DNA of 64,000 nucleotides from Mastigamoeba balamuthi. Taxonomy: Eukaryota; Evosea; Mastigamoebida; Mastigamoebidae. Location: assembly GCA_902651635.1 (NCBI GenBank), contig CACRSC010000002.1:523655-587654 (forward strand), in the 5' to 3' direction. This document shows positions 9,970-21,519 of this stretch, in pieces (positions within the stretch are counted from its first letter, which is position 1; each line of letters opens with the position of its first letter). The translations under genes and the position numbers were made by a program. Below the pieces are notes generated by a model. The model searched no databases. It worked only from the letters and a program-made list of their open reading frames with translations, and was not told the DNA's origin.

Positions 9970-12900
9970 TCAGAGGGTGATGGGCTTCAGCGGCGAGGTT
10001 GGCTTCCTAATGCTCCATCCAGAGATTCCTGGCAGGGCGCCCACCCCAGAGGCCGACTGCAGTGCTTTGCGCTTGCGCGCCGACTGTGCTGCAGTCATGT
10101 ACGCGCGTGCTTCGGGGTCTGCATCGCGCTGTCCCTTGTCCGCCAGCTCCGTGTCCTCGCCGGGCTCCACGGTCATCCCACCTGTGACGCTCATAGAAGG
10201 CTGCAGTGCGCCCGCCGTCGCTTGCGACCCTCCAGCCCCGGACGAGGCGGCAAGAGACGAGGGAATCGCGGACTGCTTGGGGGCGATGGCGTCGTCGCCG
10301 AACCACGCTTGGAAGTCCGCGATGAGCTTGCTGCGGCCCTGCTCGACGAGGCGCGAGAGGTACTCGGCGTCGGAACGCAGCGAGCCGAGCCGCGTGAAGC
10401 TGTCACGGTACGTGCGCTTGGCGGCCTTGAGGCGCTGAATGGCCTCGTACTCGTCCTCGTCGATGACCTCGTGCTCGCAGTCGTAGTCGGGCTGTCTGCG
10501 CCTCGCTTCTGCCCGCGACTCCACGACGTCCTTCAGCGCGTCGATCTCCCGCTTGGTGTCGTTGACCACGGCGGCGACAGTCTTCAGCTGCGCGCGGGCC
10601 TCCCGCAGTGCGACCTTGTTCTCGACCAGAGCCTTGTACGTCTCGGCTCCCCTGTTGGCTTTGAACACCTCGAACGCCTCGTCTCTGTCTGCTGGCTTGG
10701 GTGGCTCAGGCGGCACCTCCTCCACTGGCGCAGCGGCCTCGGCTGACTCCGCCCCCGCGCCGTCTCCAACCTGCGAAGCCAGCAGCGCCTCCTGCGCTGC
10801 CTCCTCCTCTGCAGCAGCAGCAGCAGCGGCCGCGCCCTTGCGGCCCCGCCCGTGCTTGCGGCCTCCCTTGGACTCAGCTTTGCCCTCGCCGTCCCCGCCT
10901 CCCTTCTTGTCCACGGACTTCTCCCGCTTCCTTGATCCGCGTCCTTTGCCCCCGCTCTCCTCCTTCTTCGCGGGGCCTCCGCCCTCGCCCTCTGCCCCGC
11001 CTGCGCCCCCGTCGCCCTGCTTCGCTGCGTTCGCGGACCCTCCGGCAGCCGCCGCGCCCGCGGCCGCAGCCCCCGGCGCTGAGGCGTCGTCGGACTTGGC
11101 TGTCTTCGGACTGCCTGCCCTGCCCCCCGCAGTCGCTGCAGCGCTCGCTGCCAGGGGAGGCAGCGTTGCGTCTTTCTCTCCACGCGTCTTCTGTGCGGGC
11201 GTCGACACTCCCTGCATCTGTGCTCCCGGGGTCGCCGGGGGCTGCGCCGTCGGGGGCGCAGATGCCACTGTCGTCGCGGCAGCTGCAGCGGTCTGTGTAC
11301 GCGGGACCTGCGTGGGCTTCGCCGCGTGGCGCTCGACAGGAGCGATCCCGATCGCGAAGCCCCCTCCTTCGATCTCGCCGACGCCCTGCGCGTCCGCGGC
11401 GTCGCGGCTCTGCGCGTGTTTGGCCCCGTCCTTGCGCTCGCGCACGATCATCGAGGGCCTCTGCCCTCCCGAGTCCGCCAGGGACCTTGGCTGCGGCGCA
11501 GGCGGTCAGTTCTGCCCGGAGTGCGAGTGCGATGCAAGGGCCAGCGGGCGCACTCTGTTGGCCTTCTCCTGCTCGTACTCGCGGGCGATGACGCGGAACT
11601 GGGCCATGAGCTCGCGCATCTGGCGGATGTTGACTATCTCGATGTCGTCGAGCTCGCCGTCGATGTACTGGTGCAGTCGCGCCCGAAGCGTGACCTGCTG
11701 CTCCTCCGACAGCGGTTCGTACGACACGTGGCTTCTCCCCGCGATCTGGTCGTGCATCGCCAGCTCGGCCCTGTGCAGAAGCACAGCCGTGACTTCATAC
11801 TCGGAGAACGGGGGAGGAACCGTGGAGTGCGTACTTGAGTTCGCGGATCTCGCGCTCGTACTTGCGGAGCAGCTGGAGCGGGTCGTACTGGACGTTGATG
11901 ATGGCGTTGTTGGCGACCATGGCCATCCTGCTGGCGAACCTGAGCGTGGCAGTGGTCTCCTCGATGTGCGCCTCCTCGGTCCAGATGTTGGCGATCATCG
12001 CCGTGCGGCAGTTGCCCCCGAGCGAGTCCTTGAGCAGGTTCGTGAGCCGCGACTGCCTGTAGGGCACGTGCTCCCTGTTCTTCGTGCCCAGCGCGATGAT
12101 GACCTGCTCGAGGAACGTCAGGGACTTGTTGATGTACATGGCCTCGCGCATGACTTGACCCTCGGACTGCGTCTTGGCCAGGCGCTCGCTGCCCGCGAGG
12201 TCGACGAAGTTGAGCTTGGACAACAGGACCTTCTCGGTCGACTCGACGCGCGAGCGCATGTCGAGGTGCACCGTGAAGACGCAGTGCGAGCGCGAGGAGG
12301 CCTTGTTGAGCGAGTGCTCCCCGATGGTCCTGTTGAGCTCGCCCTCGAAGAAGTAGTTGAGCGCCTCCTCCTCGTTGTTGGCCAGCTGCAGGCGCAGGCC
12401 CTTGACGCGCGTCGTGCCCGTGGCGTCCTCGACGATCTTCAGGTCGCCACTCTCGACCGCCTCGTCGGGGTCGCTCAGCAGGTCGTGCATCGCCTCGTTG
12501 TAGATCTCCAGGTAGCTCACCTTCACCACAAACGCCATGTCCGGCTTCTTCTTCACCTCCCTGCGCAGCACGGGGGAGGACAGGGCCGTTCAGGGAAGGG
12601 CTGAGGATGCTGAGTGGGCACAGACCTGAAGATGTGTGTGATGGCGCGTGGAATGATGCCTCTGTGCGAGTAGCTCTCCGCTGTGCCCGACATGGTGAAC
12701 GTCTTGCCTGCGCCTGTCTGCCCGTACACCAGGATGGTCCCGTTGTAGCCCTCTAGCCCTCCAGACACCTGTGCGTCACCTCTGTGAGCTCTGCTTCTCT
12801 CCCCCTCCTCTCGCGGCTCCACTGGAGAGAACGGGGTGGGGTAGGGCTCACCACGTCCGAGCCCACTTCGTCGTAGACCAGCTCCTGGCTCGCCTGCAGG

Positions 12901-13133
12901 CAGTGGGGGTCAGCATGGGTGCAGGGAGAAGGCCTGGTGGCACTCACGTTGTGGAGGATGCGGTCGAAGGTGAAGCCGTGGCGCTCCTGCTGGTTGTTGA
13001 CGACGCCGCCCACGTCTCGGCGTCGGCCGGTGATGGCGATGGAGCGCCCGTCCTCGCCCAGCGAGATGAGCTCCCGCGGGAACACCGTCGTGGGCTTGGT
13101 CCGCACGATGCACTTGACGGTGTTCTTCTTCAT
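9970..13133 (-). CDS. Kinesin-9 family motor (KIF9/KIF6-like)
   Basis: Kinesin-9 motors act in cilia and flagella, mostly at the central pair. Six exons (13133-12948, 12893-12852, 12768-12626, 12560-11835, 11770-11554, 11490-9970) encode about 944 residues. The N-terminal motor shows VKCIVRTKP, the P-loop [13 protein letters not shown] (switch I), DLAGSE (switch II) and [17 protein letters not shown]. After the neck, [21 protein letters not shown] is the family's conserved segment. A low-complexity Ala/Lys/Gly-rich linker follows. A second conserved helical block, [10 protein letters not shown] and [13 protein letters not shown], is typical of kinesin-9. The fifth intron (11553-11491) carries an in-frame stop, so it must be spliced. 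It converges on the MoCo sulfurase gene. Confidence 0.93.
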
Positions 13134-13529
13134 GTGTCTGCTGGTGTGCTGCTGGCGCTGCGGTGGAGGAGGCCGGCCGCCTGCTGCTGCCCTTGCGGGA
13201 GTGTGTGTGCTTTTTTTAGCAGCAGACCGAAATATCTCTGTAGATACGATATCTGTATCTGATCGAAATCCAGATATCTTCGGTGCACTGGCCTGCGCGC
13301 CGCGTTCCGATCGGAGAATAGTTGGTACCTAACGCGAGCCGCGCGAACTGCGCCGTCTCGCGCACCCTCTGCCGGACTGGAAAATAAGGCAGACGTATCT
13401 CGGGCATTTTCCACGTGGAAAAGTGTTTTTTCAACACACAGAGCCCCCGCGTGCGTTTTTTAAAAAGGGGGTTTTCTCGGGGGAGCCCAGTCTGGTGGTG
13501 CGCGCGCGCTAACGACGAAAACAAACCAA
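13134..13529. promoter_or_regulatory. Divergent spacer between kinesin-9 and the Gln-rich gene
   Basis: A 396-base head-to-head gap. Around 13238-13285 an AT-richer stretch repeats GATATC/AGATAT-like words, and a T-run plus an A-run sit at about 13420-13470. No named element is evident. Confidence 0.35.
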
Positions 13530-15425
13530 ATGGACGGCGGACCCGGTATGGCGCCCCAGCAGGCGGCGGAAGCCCAGCCGCCGCTCCCCCTGCCCTCTCA
13601 GTACCCGTCGCTCGTCATACCGCGCGAGGTCTTCTTCCGCGTCCCCTTCAAAGTACCCGCCATTCGCCCACCCCACATCCTACCCACCACACCTCTTCAC
13701 CTCCACACCCGCGCCGCCGCGCGCCGCGGGGGAGCGGGGGCCCGTCGACCCCGCCCCCCGCGCGCCGCCGCCCGCGACCTCACCGTTGACCCCCGCGCCC
13801 GCCGCGCAGGTGTTCCTGTACGTGCGCGCAGGCAGTTTCCCCGATGTCGACGACATCGTCAAGAGCGTCATGCAGGGCTCGCTCAGCGCCAAGTGCTTCC
13901 GCGAGGGCGAGCGCGACGACACTGGCGGTGCGTCTCGCGGGGGGCGGGGCGCGCGCGCGCGCGGCGGGCGCAGGCGCCACTAATGGGGGGCCGCTGTCTA
14001 AACGGGATGTTATTTGTCTGTCGCTTCGCTCGTGTTTTTATTAGTATTCCTTGGGTTTTCTTTTCTGCTTTTCTTTTCTATTCCGCCCTGAGCGCCTCTT
14101 GCAGGGTCAGGGCTCGCCCCCTCGCCCCCCCAGCCGGGGGGCTTGCTGCCATTTCCCGCGCCCGCCACGCCGCTGTAATTTCTCATCCTGATTTGTGGTG
14201 TTAAATCGCATTCCTCCTTTTTCTGCTCCAGATAGCAATTTCGTTAGCGCGCTCTCTCTATGCCCCGCGTACTGACCGCCCGGGTGCCCTCTGCGGGCCG
14301 CCCGCCGCCGCAGGCGTCGCGCTGAAGATGTGCCCGCGGTGCCAGACAGACAAGCTGATCGAGGTCGCCGGCGTGCGCGAGACCGTGGGCCCCGAGACGC
14401 TGGCCAACGGCACGGTGTTCCGCTTCACGTTTGACCAGTGCCGCTCGTACTGCTCGTCGTCGCGCCTGCACCTGCGCGCCAACCTCGTGCTGGGCCTCGT
14501 CCTCAAGCACGGCGGGCCCTGCGTCGTCTACTCGAACCCCTTTGCGCTCATGAGCAAGATCGTCAAGCGGCGCAGCTCCAAGGCCCCGGCCCGCTCGCTC
14601 GCGCAGGTGCGCGCGTCGGGCGGCGCGGCGGCCGGCGGCGGGAACCCCGAGGACGACGAGAACCCCGAGGACCCCGACGAGCTCCAGCAGCAGCAGCTCG
14701 CACAGCAGGTACAGCCGCCGCCGATGCCCGAGTCGTCGCCGGGGCTGGGCCAGCACCAGGTGCTGCAGCACCAGCTCATGGGCCACCAGGGCTACGGCAT
14801 GCTCGCGGCCTCGGCGCAGCAGCAGAAGCAGCAGCAGACCTCCCCCGTCTCCGCCTCGGCGGCGGCGGCGGCTGCGGCTGCGGCGGCGGCAGGGTACGAC
14901 TCGAGGATGCTGCCGGGGCTCTCGGAGCTGCTGCCCCACGACAAGCAGCAGCAGCAGCAGGCGGCGCAGCAGCAGGTGCAGACACAGCAGCAGCAGGTGG
15001 CGCAGCAGCAGAACCAGCTGCAGTTCCAGCTGATGCAGCTGCAGCGCATCCAGCAGATACACGGGATGGCGGCCGCCGGCGGGCAGCAGCAGCAGCAGCA
15101 GCAGCAGGCGCAGCAGGACCAGGACTACATGAAGACGATGCAGCTCCAGGACCCCTCGCTGCTGACCGCGGCACTCAACTCGATCTACGCAGTGCCTTCG
15201 CAGCAGGGGTCCCAGCCACCGCAACAGTCCCCGTCCCCGACGTCGGCGGCGCTGCAGGCGCAGCAGCAGATGCAGGGCGGGCAGGCCTCGCCCACGGCGC
15301 AGCTCAGGCAACAGTTTGCCGACTACGACCAGCCAGACCCGCAGCAGCAGCAACAGCAGGGCGTCAAGCGCCAGCTCCAGGACCCGGCAGACGCCTGGGA
15401 GCGATCGGTGCGCCCAAAGGCTTGA
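13530..15425 (+). CDS. Gln-rich putative DNA-binding protein (p53/STAT-like or CudA-like core)
   Basis: Three exons (13530-13652, 13810-13927, 14314-15425) encode 450 residues. The first 160 or so form a folded core: FFRVPFK, VFLYVRAGSFPDVDDIV, KMCPRCQ, VFRFTFDQCRSYCSSSRL, then VVYSNPFALMSKIVKRR. Alternating strands ending in a basic SK-x-x-KRR tail resemble immunoglobulin-like DNA-binding folds (p53, Rel, STAT, Dictyostelium CudA); this is fold-level inference. The remaining 290 residues are poly-Gln with Ala and Pro, coded mainly by CAG, as in many amoebozoan transcription factors. The 386-base second intron is long for this genome. It could equally be a lineage-specific nuclear protein. 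Confidence 0.55.
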
Positions 15426-15762
15426 TGCTTGACGGGCCCAGCGTCACACCATCCACCCCTCCTTCTCCGTCAGACGGCATATTCCCCTCTTCACCTTCCT
15501 CCAACGAAGACACCTTTTATCATGTTGCCCAAGGCAGCGAGGCCCGTGTCGCAATGACCAGCCAGGGACTGTGACCACTCGCACAATGCCACCCCCTTCT
15601 CCCACAGTATTGTTGTGTTAAATCCGAATGAATTCGTACACCCAGAGTTTCGTGGGTCGGCACACACCAGAGACAACCCAAACCAGCCCCAACCAACCAT
15701 ACATAACATACAGTTCCCAGGAAAAAAAGGGGTGCTCTTTGTTTCATCCTCGCGGTCCCCAA
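15426..15762. other. Convergent 3' spacer
   Basis: 337 bases between two genes ending toward each other. It should hold both 3' untranslated regions. No clear element beyond A/T-rich patches at about 15605-15730. Confidence 0.4.
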
Positions 15763-17073
15763 TCACAAGACGCTGTCGATGGACCTGGCGGCAAACTCCT
15801 CGAGGGTCTGTGGCGAGAACCCTCCTCCCTGCACAGCTGTGGCGCGTGGCGGCGGCCGCTGTGAGCTCCGGTGCAAACCAGAGGGGTGGGGGGCAGCAGA
15901 GCAGGCACGCACCAGCCTTGTAACGCTCGTACTCCTCCAGCACCTTGCGCGAGTACTTGGACGCCCTCGACGCGGCAGCGAGCNCAGCACCTTGCGCGAG
16001 TACTTGGACGCCCTCGACGCGGCAGCAGCGGCCGCAGCGGCAGCAGGGGCCTTGCGCGACGCGAGCGGTGTGGTCGGGGACGGGGCCCGCGCAGCAGCGG
16101 CCGCCGTGTCGTCTGTGCCGGCGCCCGTGGCGGCCGTGCTGGCGCTGCTGTCCCTGCGGCGCGCAGCCCCCAGCTTCGGCGTGACGTACGAGAGCTCCTC
16201 CTCGAGCTCCCTCTCGACCTCGACGCCCATGTCCTTGTCGAACGTCTCGTCCTCCTCGGCCTTGCCGTCCTTGGCGCGCTGCTGCGGCCTCTTCTTCTTC
16301 TCCGTCCTGGGCGGCGTCCTGGGCGTCCTGGGAAGAGTGGCCGCTGGCGGCGCCTGCAGCGGCTGCGGCTTCACAGGGGACACCAGGAGCGCCGCGTTGA
16401 CAGGCGCCGCCCTCTGCTGCTGCTGCTGCTGTTGCTGCTGCTCGGGCTGCTTCTGGGGCTCGGGCTCGGGCTCCGCGGGGGCGACGTCGACGCTGAGCTC
16501 GAAGGCGTCCACGTCTGCGTAGAGCTTCTTCTGCTCCTCGATGTACCTGTCCAGCGACTCCCTGCGCGGCTCCTCCGCCGCCTCGGCCTGCTGCTGCTCG
16601 TCCGCCTGCTCCTGCTCCTGCTCCGGCTGGGCCTGCGGCTGCCTGGGCTTGGCCCTCTTCCTCGTCCGCGCCGGCGGCAGCGCGGCAAAGTCCGAGTCCT
16701 CTCCGCGCGCGTTGCTGTTGTCGCTGCGCTGCCCGCCGTCGTCCCCGTCGTCGCCCGAGTCGTCCAGCGCGATCCTGTGGACGCCGCTGCTCTCCCGGCG
16801 CCGCCTCTTGTCCCTCGGCGCCCGCGTCGGCGGCGTCCTCCTGCCGCGCTTCTTGCTGCCGCCGCCGCCGCGCCGCTCCCTCTCGTCGCTGCTCGGCGTG
16901 TCCTCGGCGCCGCTGTTGTAGCTGGGCTCCTCGCGCGCTGCTGATGCTGTCGTTGTTGTCGTTGTTTGGTGCCGCTGTTTGCCGCTCTCGCCCGGCGAGT
17001 CGGGAGACCGCGAGTCTCCTCGGCGCTGCCTGGTGGCCGCCCGGTGTCCTCCGCGCGCGCGACGCCCCGGCAT
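15763..17073 (-). CDS. Low-complexity basic/acidic nuclear-type protein, possible sororin-like motif
   Basis: About 400 residues, mostly disordered: Arg/Lys-rich clusters, Asp/Glu runs, a poly-Gln stretch and poly-Ala. Inside lies one ordered-looking segment, SLDRYIEEQKKLYADVDAFE. This resembles the sororin C-terminal signature (hydrophobic helix, then FxxVDxFEL), but it sits mid-protein, so homology is doubtful. The C-terminus, SKYSRKVLEEYERYKA then GFSPQTLEEFAARSIDSVL, may be a short folded tail across an intron (15912 to about 15825). ATG 17073 was chosen because upstream in-frame sequence looks like a 5' leader. A single N at 15984 with a 42-base duplication disturbs the exon and is probably an assembly fault. 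Confidence 0.55.
   Translation of the reverse strand: MPGRRARGGHRAATRQRRGDSRSPDSPGESGKQRHQTTTTTTASAAREEPSYNSGAEDTPSSDERERRGGGGSKKRGRRTPPTRAPRDKRRRRESSGVHRIALDDSGDDGDDGGQRSDNSNARGEDSDFAALPPARTRKRAKPRQPQAQPEQEQEQADEQQQAEAAEEPRRESLDRYIEEQKKLYADVDAFELSVDVAPAEPEPEPQKQPEQQQQQQQQQRAAPVNAALLVSPVKPQPLQAPPAATLPRTPRTPPRTEKKKRPQQRAKDGKAEEDETFDKDMGVEVERELEEELSYVTPKLGAARRRDSSASTAATGAGTDDTAAAAARAPSPTTPLASRKAPAAAAAAAAASRASKYSRKVLXSLPRRGRPSTRARCWRSTSVTRLVRACSAAPHPSGLHRSSQRPPPRATAVQGGGFSPQTLEEFAARSIDSVL
15938..16026. repeat. 42-base duplication around a single N (likely assembly artefact)
   Basis: Bases 15938-15979 and 15985-16026 are identical over 42 bases, with one N between at 15984. The duplication breaks the coding exon. 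Without it the protein reads cleanly from the poly-Ala run into SRASKYSRKVLEE. A failed overlap merge is the simplest explanation. Confidence 0.85.
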
Positions 17074-17440
17074 CGTTCGCCTCCTCTGTCTCTGCGCACG
17101 GGCCCCCCGAACAGAGGGGAGGGAAAAATGCACACAGAGAGCAAAAAAAAATAACAACGCGAAGCAGAATGGAGATATTTTCGACGCTCGCAATCTCGTC
17201 ATCGGCGTCGCCACGATATCCCCGGGGAGGCCTCGAGATCAACCTCCCCTTGTGCCGGCACAGCGCCCATTTCCACTCTCGCGCCTGTGCGACCGCGCGC
17301 CACCCAGGGGCCCGCCACCCGCAGCCAGCGACAGCGCCCGGATCCGTGCCCCGCATCGCCCCGCTGCCAGCGGTCTGCGATCTTCGCCGATATTAATTTG
17401 CGGTTTCCCTCCTCCCCCGGCACGCCGGCCAACAATTGCG
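17074..17440. promoter_or_regulatory. Divergent spacer
   Basis: 367 bases between two head-to-head starts. It has an A-run at about 17146-17156 and an AT-rich patch at 17388-17398. No recognised element. Confidence 0.35.
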
Positions 17441-20400
17441 ATGGCTACGCCGGACACGACCGCCGCCCCGCCACCCCCGGCGGCGCCCGAGTGCGCGGTC
17501 GACGTGCCCCCGCCGTCCACGCCGCCGCCCGCTGAGCGCGAGTCTCCGGCGTCGCGGGCCATCGACGAGATCCCGCCGCCCCCGATCCCGCCGCCGTGGC
17601 TGCAATTGCCCGGTTCCGCAGCGGTTTCCACGTCCTCGGCCAGCGCCGAGTTCGTCGTGACGCTGCCGCCCGCCGCCTTCCTGTCGCCGCAGTCGTCCGA
17701 CTCGCCCGTCAGCCCGGTTCTCTTGCCCCACTTTTTCCCCCTTTCACCGCATCCGGCTCTCGAGAACCGGCTTTCCTGACTCGTTCCCCACCAGAGGAGT
17801 GGGCGGCGGTCTACGCCCAAGCACCGGCGGGCCAGCAGCACCACCAGCACGGGCGCCGCCTCCGCGAGCCCCGGGGGCAGCGGCAGCGGGGCCGCGGTGC
17901 CGCCGCCGGCGGTGGAGCTGGCGCTGGGCCCGCGGGCGACGCCGCAGGAGCCCTACGCGGGGGCGCTGCTCGACGCGGGGCGCGCGGGGGCGGCGCTGGA
18001 GCGGGCGCTGTCGTCGCAGGCGCGGGCGCTGAAGCGGGCGCTGGCCGCGCGCAGCGAGGAGCTGGCGCGGTGCGCGGGGGAGCTGCGGGCGTCGGCGTCT
18101 GCGCTGTCGCGGGCGCTCGAGGCGGCGTCGGGGTCGTCGCGCGCGGGCTGCTGGCTGGCGTTCGGCTACACGCCGGCGTACGTGGCGGCGTACCGCTGCG
18201 TGCTGGCGCGCGCGCGCGAGATGCTGGCGGCGCTGCCGCAGGGGCAGGCCGAGGCCGAGGCGGCCGTCGAGGCGCTGCGGTCGATCGTGACGCGCGTGCC
18301 CAAGGCCGCGGGCGTCGTCCGGGCGCAGGCGTCGCTGCTGGGCGCCGCGCGCGCTGTGCTCGAGGCCGGCGCGGTGGCCGCGGGGAACCCGCCGCCCGCC
18401 GACTTGGACGAGACGGCGACCTGCGCGCTCTGCGCCGCCGAGCACGCGATCGCCGAGCTGATGCGGCTGTCGGCCGACGCGCACGCGGCGATGCAGTACC
18501 TCGAGGCGCGCGACGTGGTGGGGCGCATGGACCTCTGCCCGGGCGTGGCGCCGCTGCCGCAGTGCGACGACCGCACGCTCGTCGCCCGCGCCGACTTCGT
18601 GGTCGAGGCGCCGGCGTTCGGCCTCCGCGTGACGCTGCCCGCGCACCTGCTGCTCATGAGCGACGTGCTCGTCGCCGCGCTGCCGCAGGCCTCGGGGCGC
18701 TACCACGTGCTCGAGTGGTACGACCTCTGCGCGCTCTACGTCGTCACGGGCGACCCGGGCAGCGCCTCGTTCATGCTGGCCTCGCTGCTGCCCGACGTCA
18801 AGGCGCTGGGCTCGATGCTGCCGCCCGGCTGGGAGGAGCCGCTCGACAAGGGCGCCCGCCACGCGACGTACACGTTCAAGCCCACGGGCGCGCACCAGGC
18901 GCAGAGGCCGCAGGTGCCCCGGCTCAGGGGGCTGCGCGAGTACGCGGCCAAGCGGCCAGAGGACAAGACGCCGTGGATCGATCGGCTGCTGAGCGCTGCC
19001 AGGACGGCGCCGACGGTCGTGACGGCCCTGGCGGGGGACAAGGTCCCCTACACGATGTTCGGCGTGCCGCTCGACGACATCCTCGAGCACGAGCGCTCGG
19101 TCTTTGGCTCGCAGCTCGTGCCCATCATCGCCCAGAAGATCTTCTACGAGGTCATCAGCGGCGGCCTCCACGAGCAGGGAGTTGAGTATCCCTTTCTCTC
19201 ACATCCCCCCTTTTGCCTTCCGGACTTGTTGTTGTTTCCTCTCGAGGCGAGTTCTCATTCGCCTCAAGCTCTTTTTAACCTGCGTGTCTCTTTTGTTTTT
19301 GCTCCCTGTATGTATGGAGGGGGGTCTTCGGCTTACCAATAGCTCTGCCAGCCCAGCGGCACTTGAGCTCTCTCATTCATTCTCCCCTCTTTTTTAAATC
19401 CCTCGTCTGTTGGCTGGGCGTTGTTGTCGTGCTCTTACGCTCCCGACGCTGCAGCTGATGAGGGTCGGCGGAGGCCTCAGGGTGCTGCGGGACCTGAGGC
19501 AGGCGGCGTGCAGTGGCACGCTGGAGTTCAAGGGCCTGAACCCGGCGACGTTCATGCACGAGCTGACAGGCCTGCTGAAGATGTTCCTGCGCGAGATGCC
19601 CGTGCCCCTGATACCCCCGGACGTCTCCGAGTGCTTCCTCGCCGCCGCCTCGGCCACGGGCCCAGACCAGCGCGAGGCGCAGGTGCGGGCGTTCAACATG
19701 CTGCCGCACACGAACCGCGCTCTGCTGCGCGAGCTGCTGGCGTTCCTGACGACCGTCGCGGCCAACTCGCACGTGAACTCGATGACCTCGCAGAACCTCG
19801 CCATCGTCGTCGCCCCCAACGTCATCCGGGCGTCGACCGACGTGGGCGAGACGTCGATCATCAACGACGCGCTGACGGCGCTGATCAACGGCTACTGGGA
19901 CTTCTTCGAGGCGCCCAACGCGCCGCTCGCGCGCGAGTCGGCGCCCACGGAGTTCTTCTCGTTCCGCCGCAAGCTGCTCGGCCACAGCAAGTCGATCCGC
20001 GTGCTGGCGATGGCCCGCGACATGCACCAGCTCTGGTCCGTCGACTCTGACGGCGAGATACGCATCTGGGACACGCTGAGGTGCACGTTCGTCGCGGCGC
20101 TGGCGAGCGCCGTGCGCAACCCGACGTCGATCTGCGCCGTCGAGGACCGCATGCTGATCGGCAGCGTGCAGGGGCTGTTCGTCTACGACACGGCCGCGCG
20201 GCGGCTGGTGCGCAAGGAGCTCGAGGGGCTCGTGGTGCTGAGCATGGCGTACATGGCCCAGCGCCGCGAGGTCTGGTGCGGCAGCTCGGGCAACGTCTAC
20301 ATCCTGCGCGGCGTCGACGGCTGCGGCGCGGCGTCGGACGACGACCCGCGGTCGCCGCGCTGCACGACGACGACGCTGATGCCTGCGGAGCAGGGCGCGG

Positions 20401-21245
20401 GCATCACCGACTGGTTCTCGATCTGCGTGGCGTCGACGAGCCACGTCTGGTGCGCGGGCTGCAAGCGCGGGGCGACGGCGGAGCAGTACATACACGTGTG
20501 GGACATGACGGCCGAGAGCGGCTACCAGCGCGTGGGCAAGATCCACACGCCCAGCAAGAAGACGTCCAAGGTCGTGGCCGTGGGCGACGCGGTGTGGTCG
20601 TCGGACGAGCAGGGGCAGATGTTCGTGTGGAACGCGCGCACGTACGAGTGCGAGCACAGCCTGACGCCGCACAAGAACCAGGTCTTCGACCTCGCGGTGC
20701 TGCCGGACCAGGTCTGGTCGTGCAGCTGGGACAAGACCATCAAGATCTGGGACGCGGCCTCGCTGCAGTGCGTCGGCGTCATCACGGGCTACCACACCGA
20801 CACGGTCAGCCGCCTCGCCTCGTGCGTCGACCCCGCGTCGGGGCTCATCAACGTCTGGTCCGCGTCGTTTGACCGCGCGCTCTGCGTCTGGTACGTCAAG
20901 TCCATCCCCTCGCGCCAGCGCAGGCCCTCGCGAGGGGTCTCGCGCCAGCGCTCGTCGTCGCTGCACCTCGGCGAGCCCTCGCAGCCCTCCCAGGCCTCGC
21001 ACTCGACGCACGTGCACCAGCACTCGTTCGTCTCGCTGCCGTTCCTGCACCCGCACGACAGCAACCTCGAGCAGCCGCCCTCGCCCGGGAGCTCGCGGTC
21101 GAGCCCCGGGGGCGGCGGGGGCGTGTGGCTGACGCCCTCGACGCCGCGGTCGATCGGGAGGCTCGCGCACACCTCGCCCCCGCCGCAGCCGCTGTCGATC
21201 GCGCTGGACAGGTCACCCAAGATGAGCCAGCTGCCGCAGCTCTGA
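17441..21245 (+). CDS. PH-like / RhoGAP / WD40-repeat protein
   Basis: Three exons (17441-17716, 17795-19180, 19455-21245), all phase 0, give about 1,150 residues. Order: Pro-rich N-terminus; an Ala/Leu/Glu-rich helical region; a PH-like sandwich around FVVEAPAFGLRVTLPAHLLL; a RhoGAP domain; then WD40-type repeats. The RhoGAP shows FGVPLDDIL, GLMRVGG (candidate arginine finger), LLKMFLREMPVPLIP and MTSQNLAIVVAPNVIR. The propeller shows blades ending IRIWDTL, IHVWDM, MFVWNA, IKIWDA and LCVWYV. The tail is Ser/Pro-rich. RhoGAPs switch off Rho/Rac/Cdc42 by speeding GTP hydrolysis. The fusion to a propeller is unusual; the intron at 19181-19454 splits the arginine-finger loop. Confidence 0.85.
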
Positions 21246-21519
21246 GGCGTGCGCGGGGGACAGCGGACTTGCAGTAACTACTCCTGTCAGTTGATTTCGT
21301 GTTCGCTCGTCTTTGCCCTCAGTTGCTGTTCCCGTTGGTCATTCCTGATTTCGCCCCGCTGGAAAAATTACGTCCAGCTGGAAATAATATCCGCCAATCC
21401 GTTGTGGTGGTCGTTATTTGAAACTCGGTTGGACGCCCTTACGGCCGTTCAGGTAATCTCGGTGGCACACACGACACAACAGCAGTGGCAGCAACAGCAG
21501 CAACACCCCGGAATCCGCA

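Noticed and set aside
17073-17214. Upstream in-frame ATG at 17214 giving a hydrophobic N-terminus
   Set aside because: The stretch is T-rich leader-like sequence and would put a membrane helix on an otherwise basic, disordered, nuclear-type protein.
17744-19171. 475-codon minus-strand frame
   Set aside because: Shadow of the PH-RhoGAP coding exon, which has clear domain motifs.
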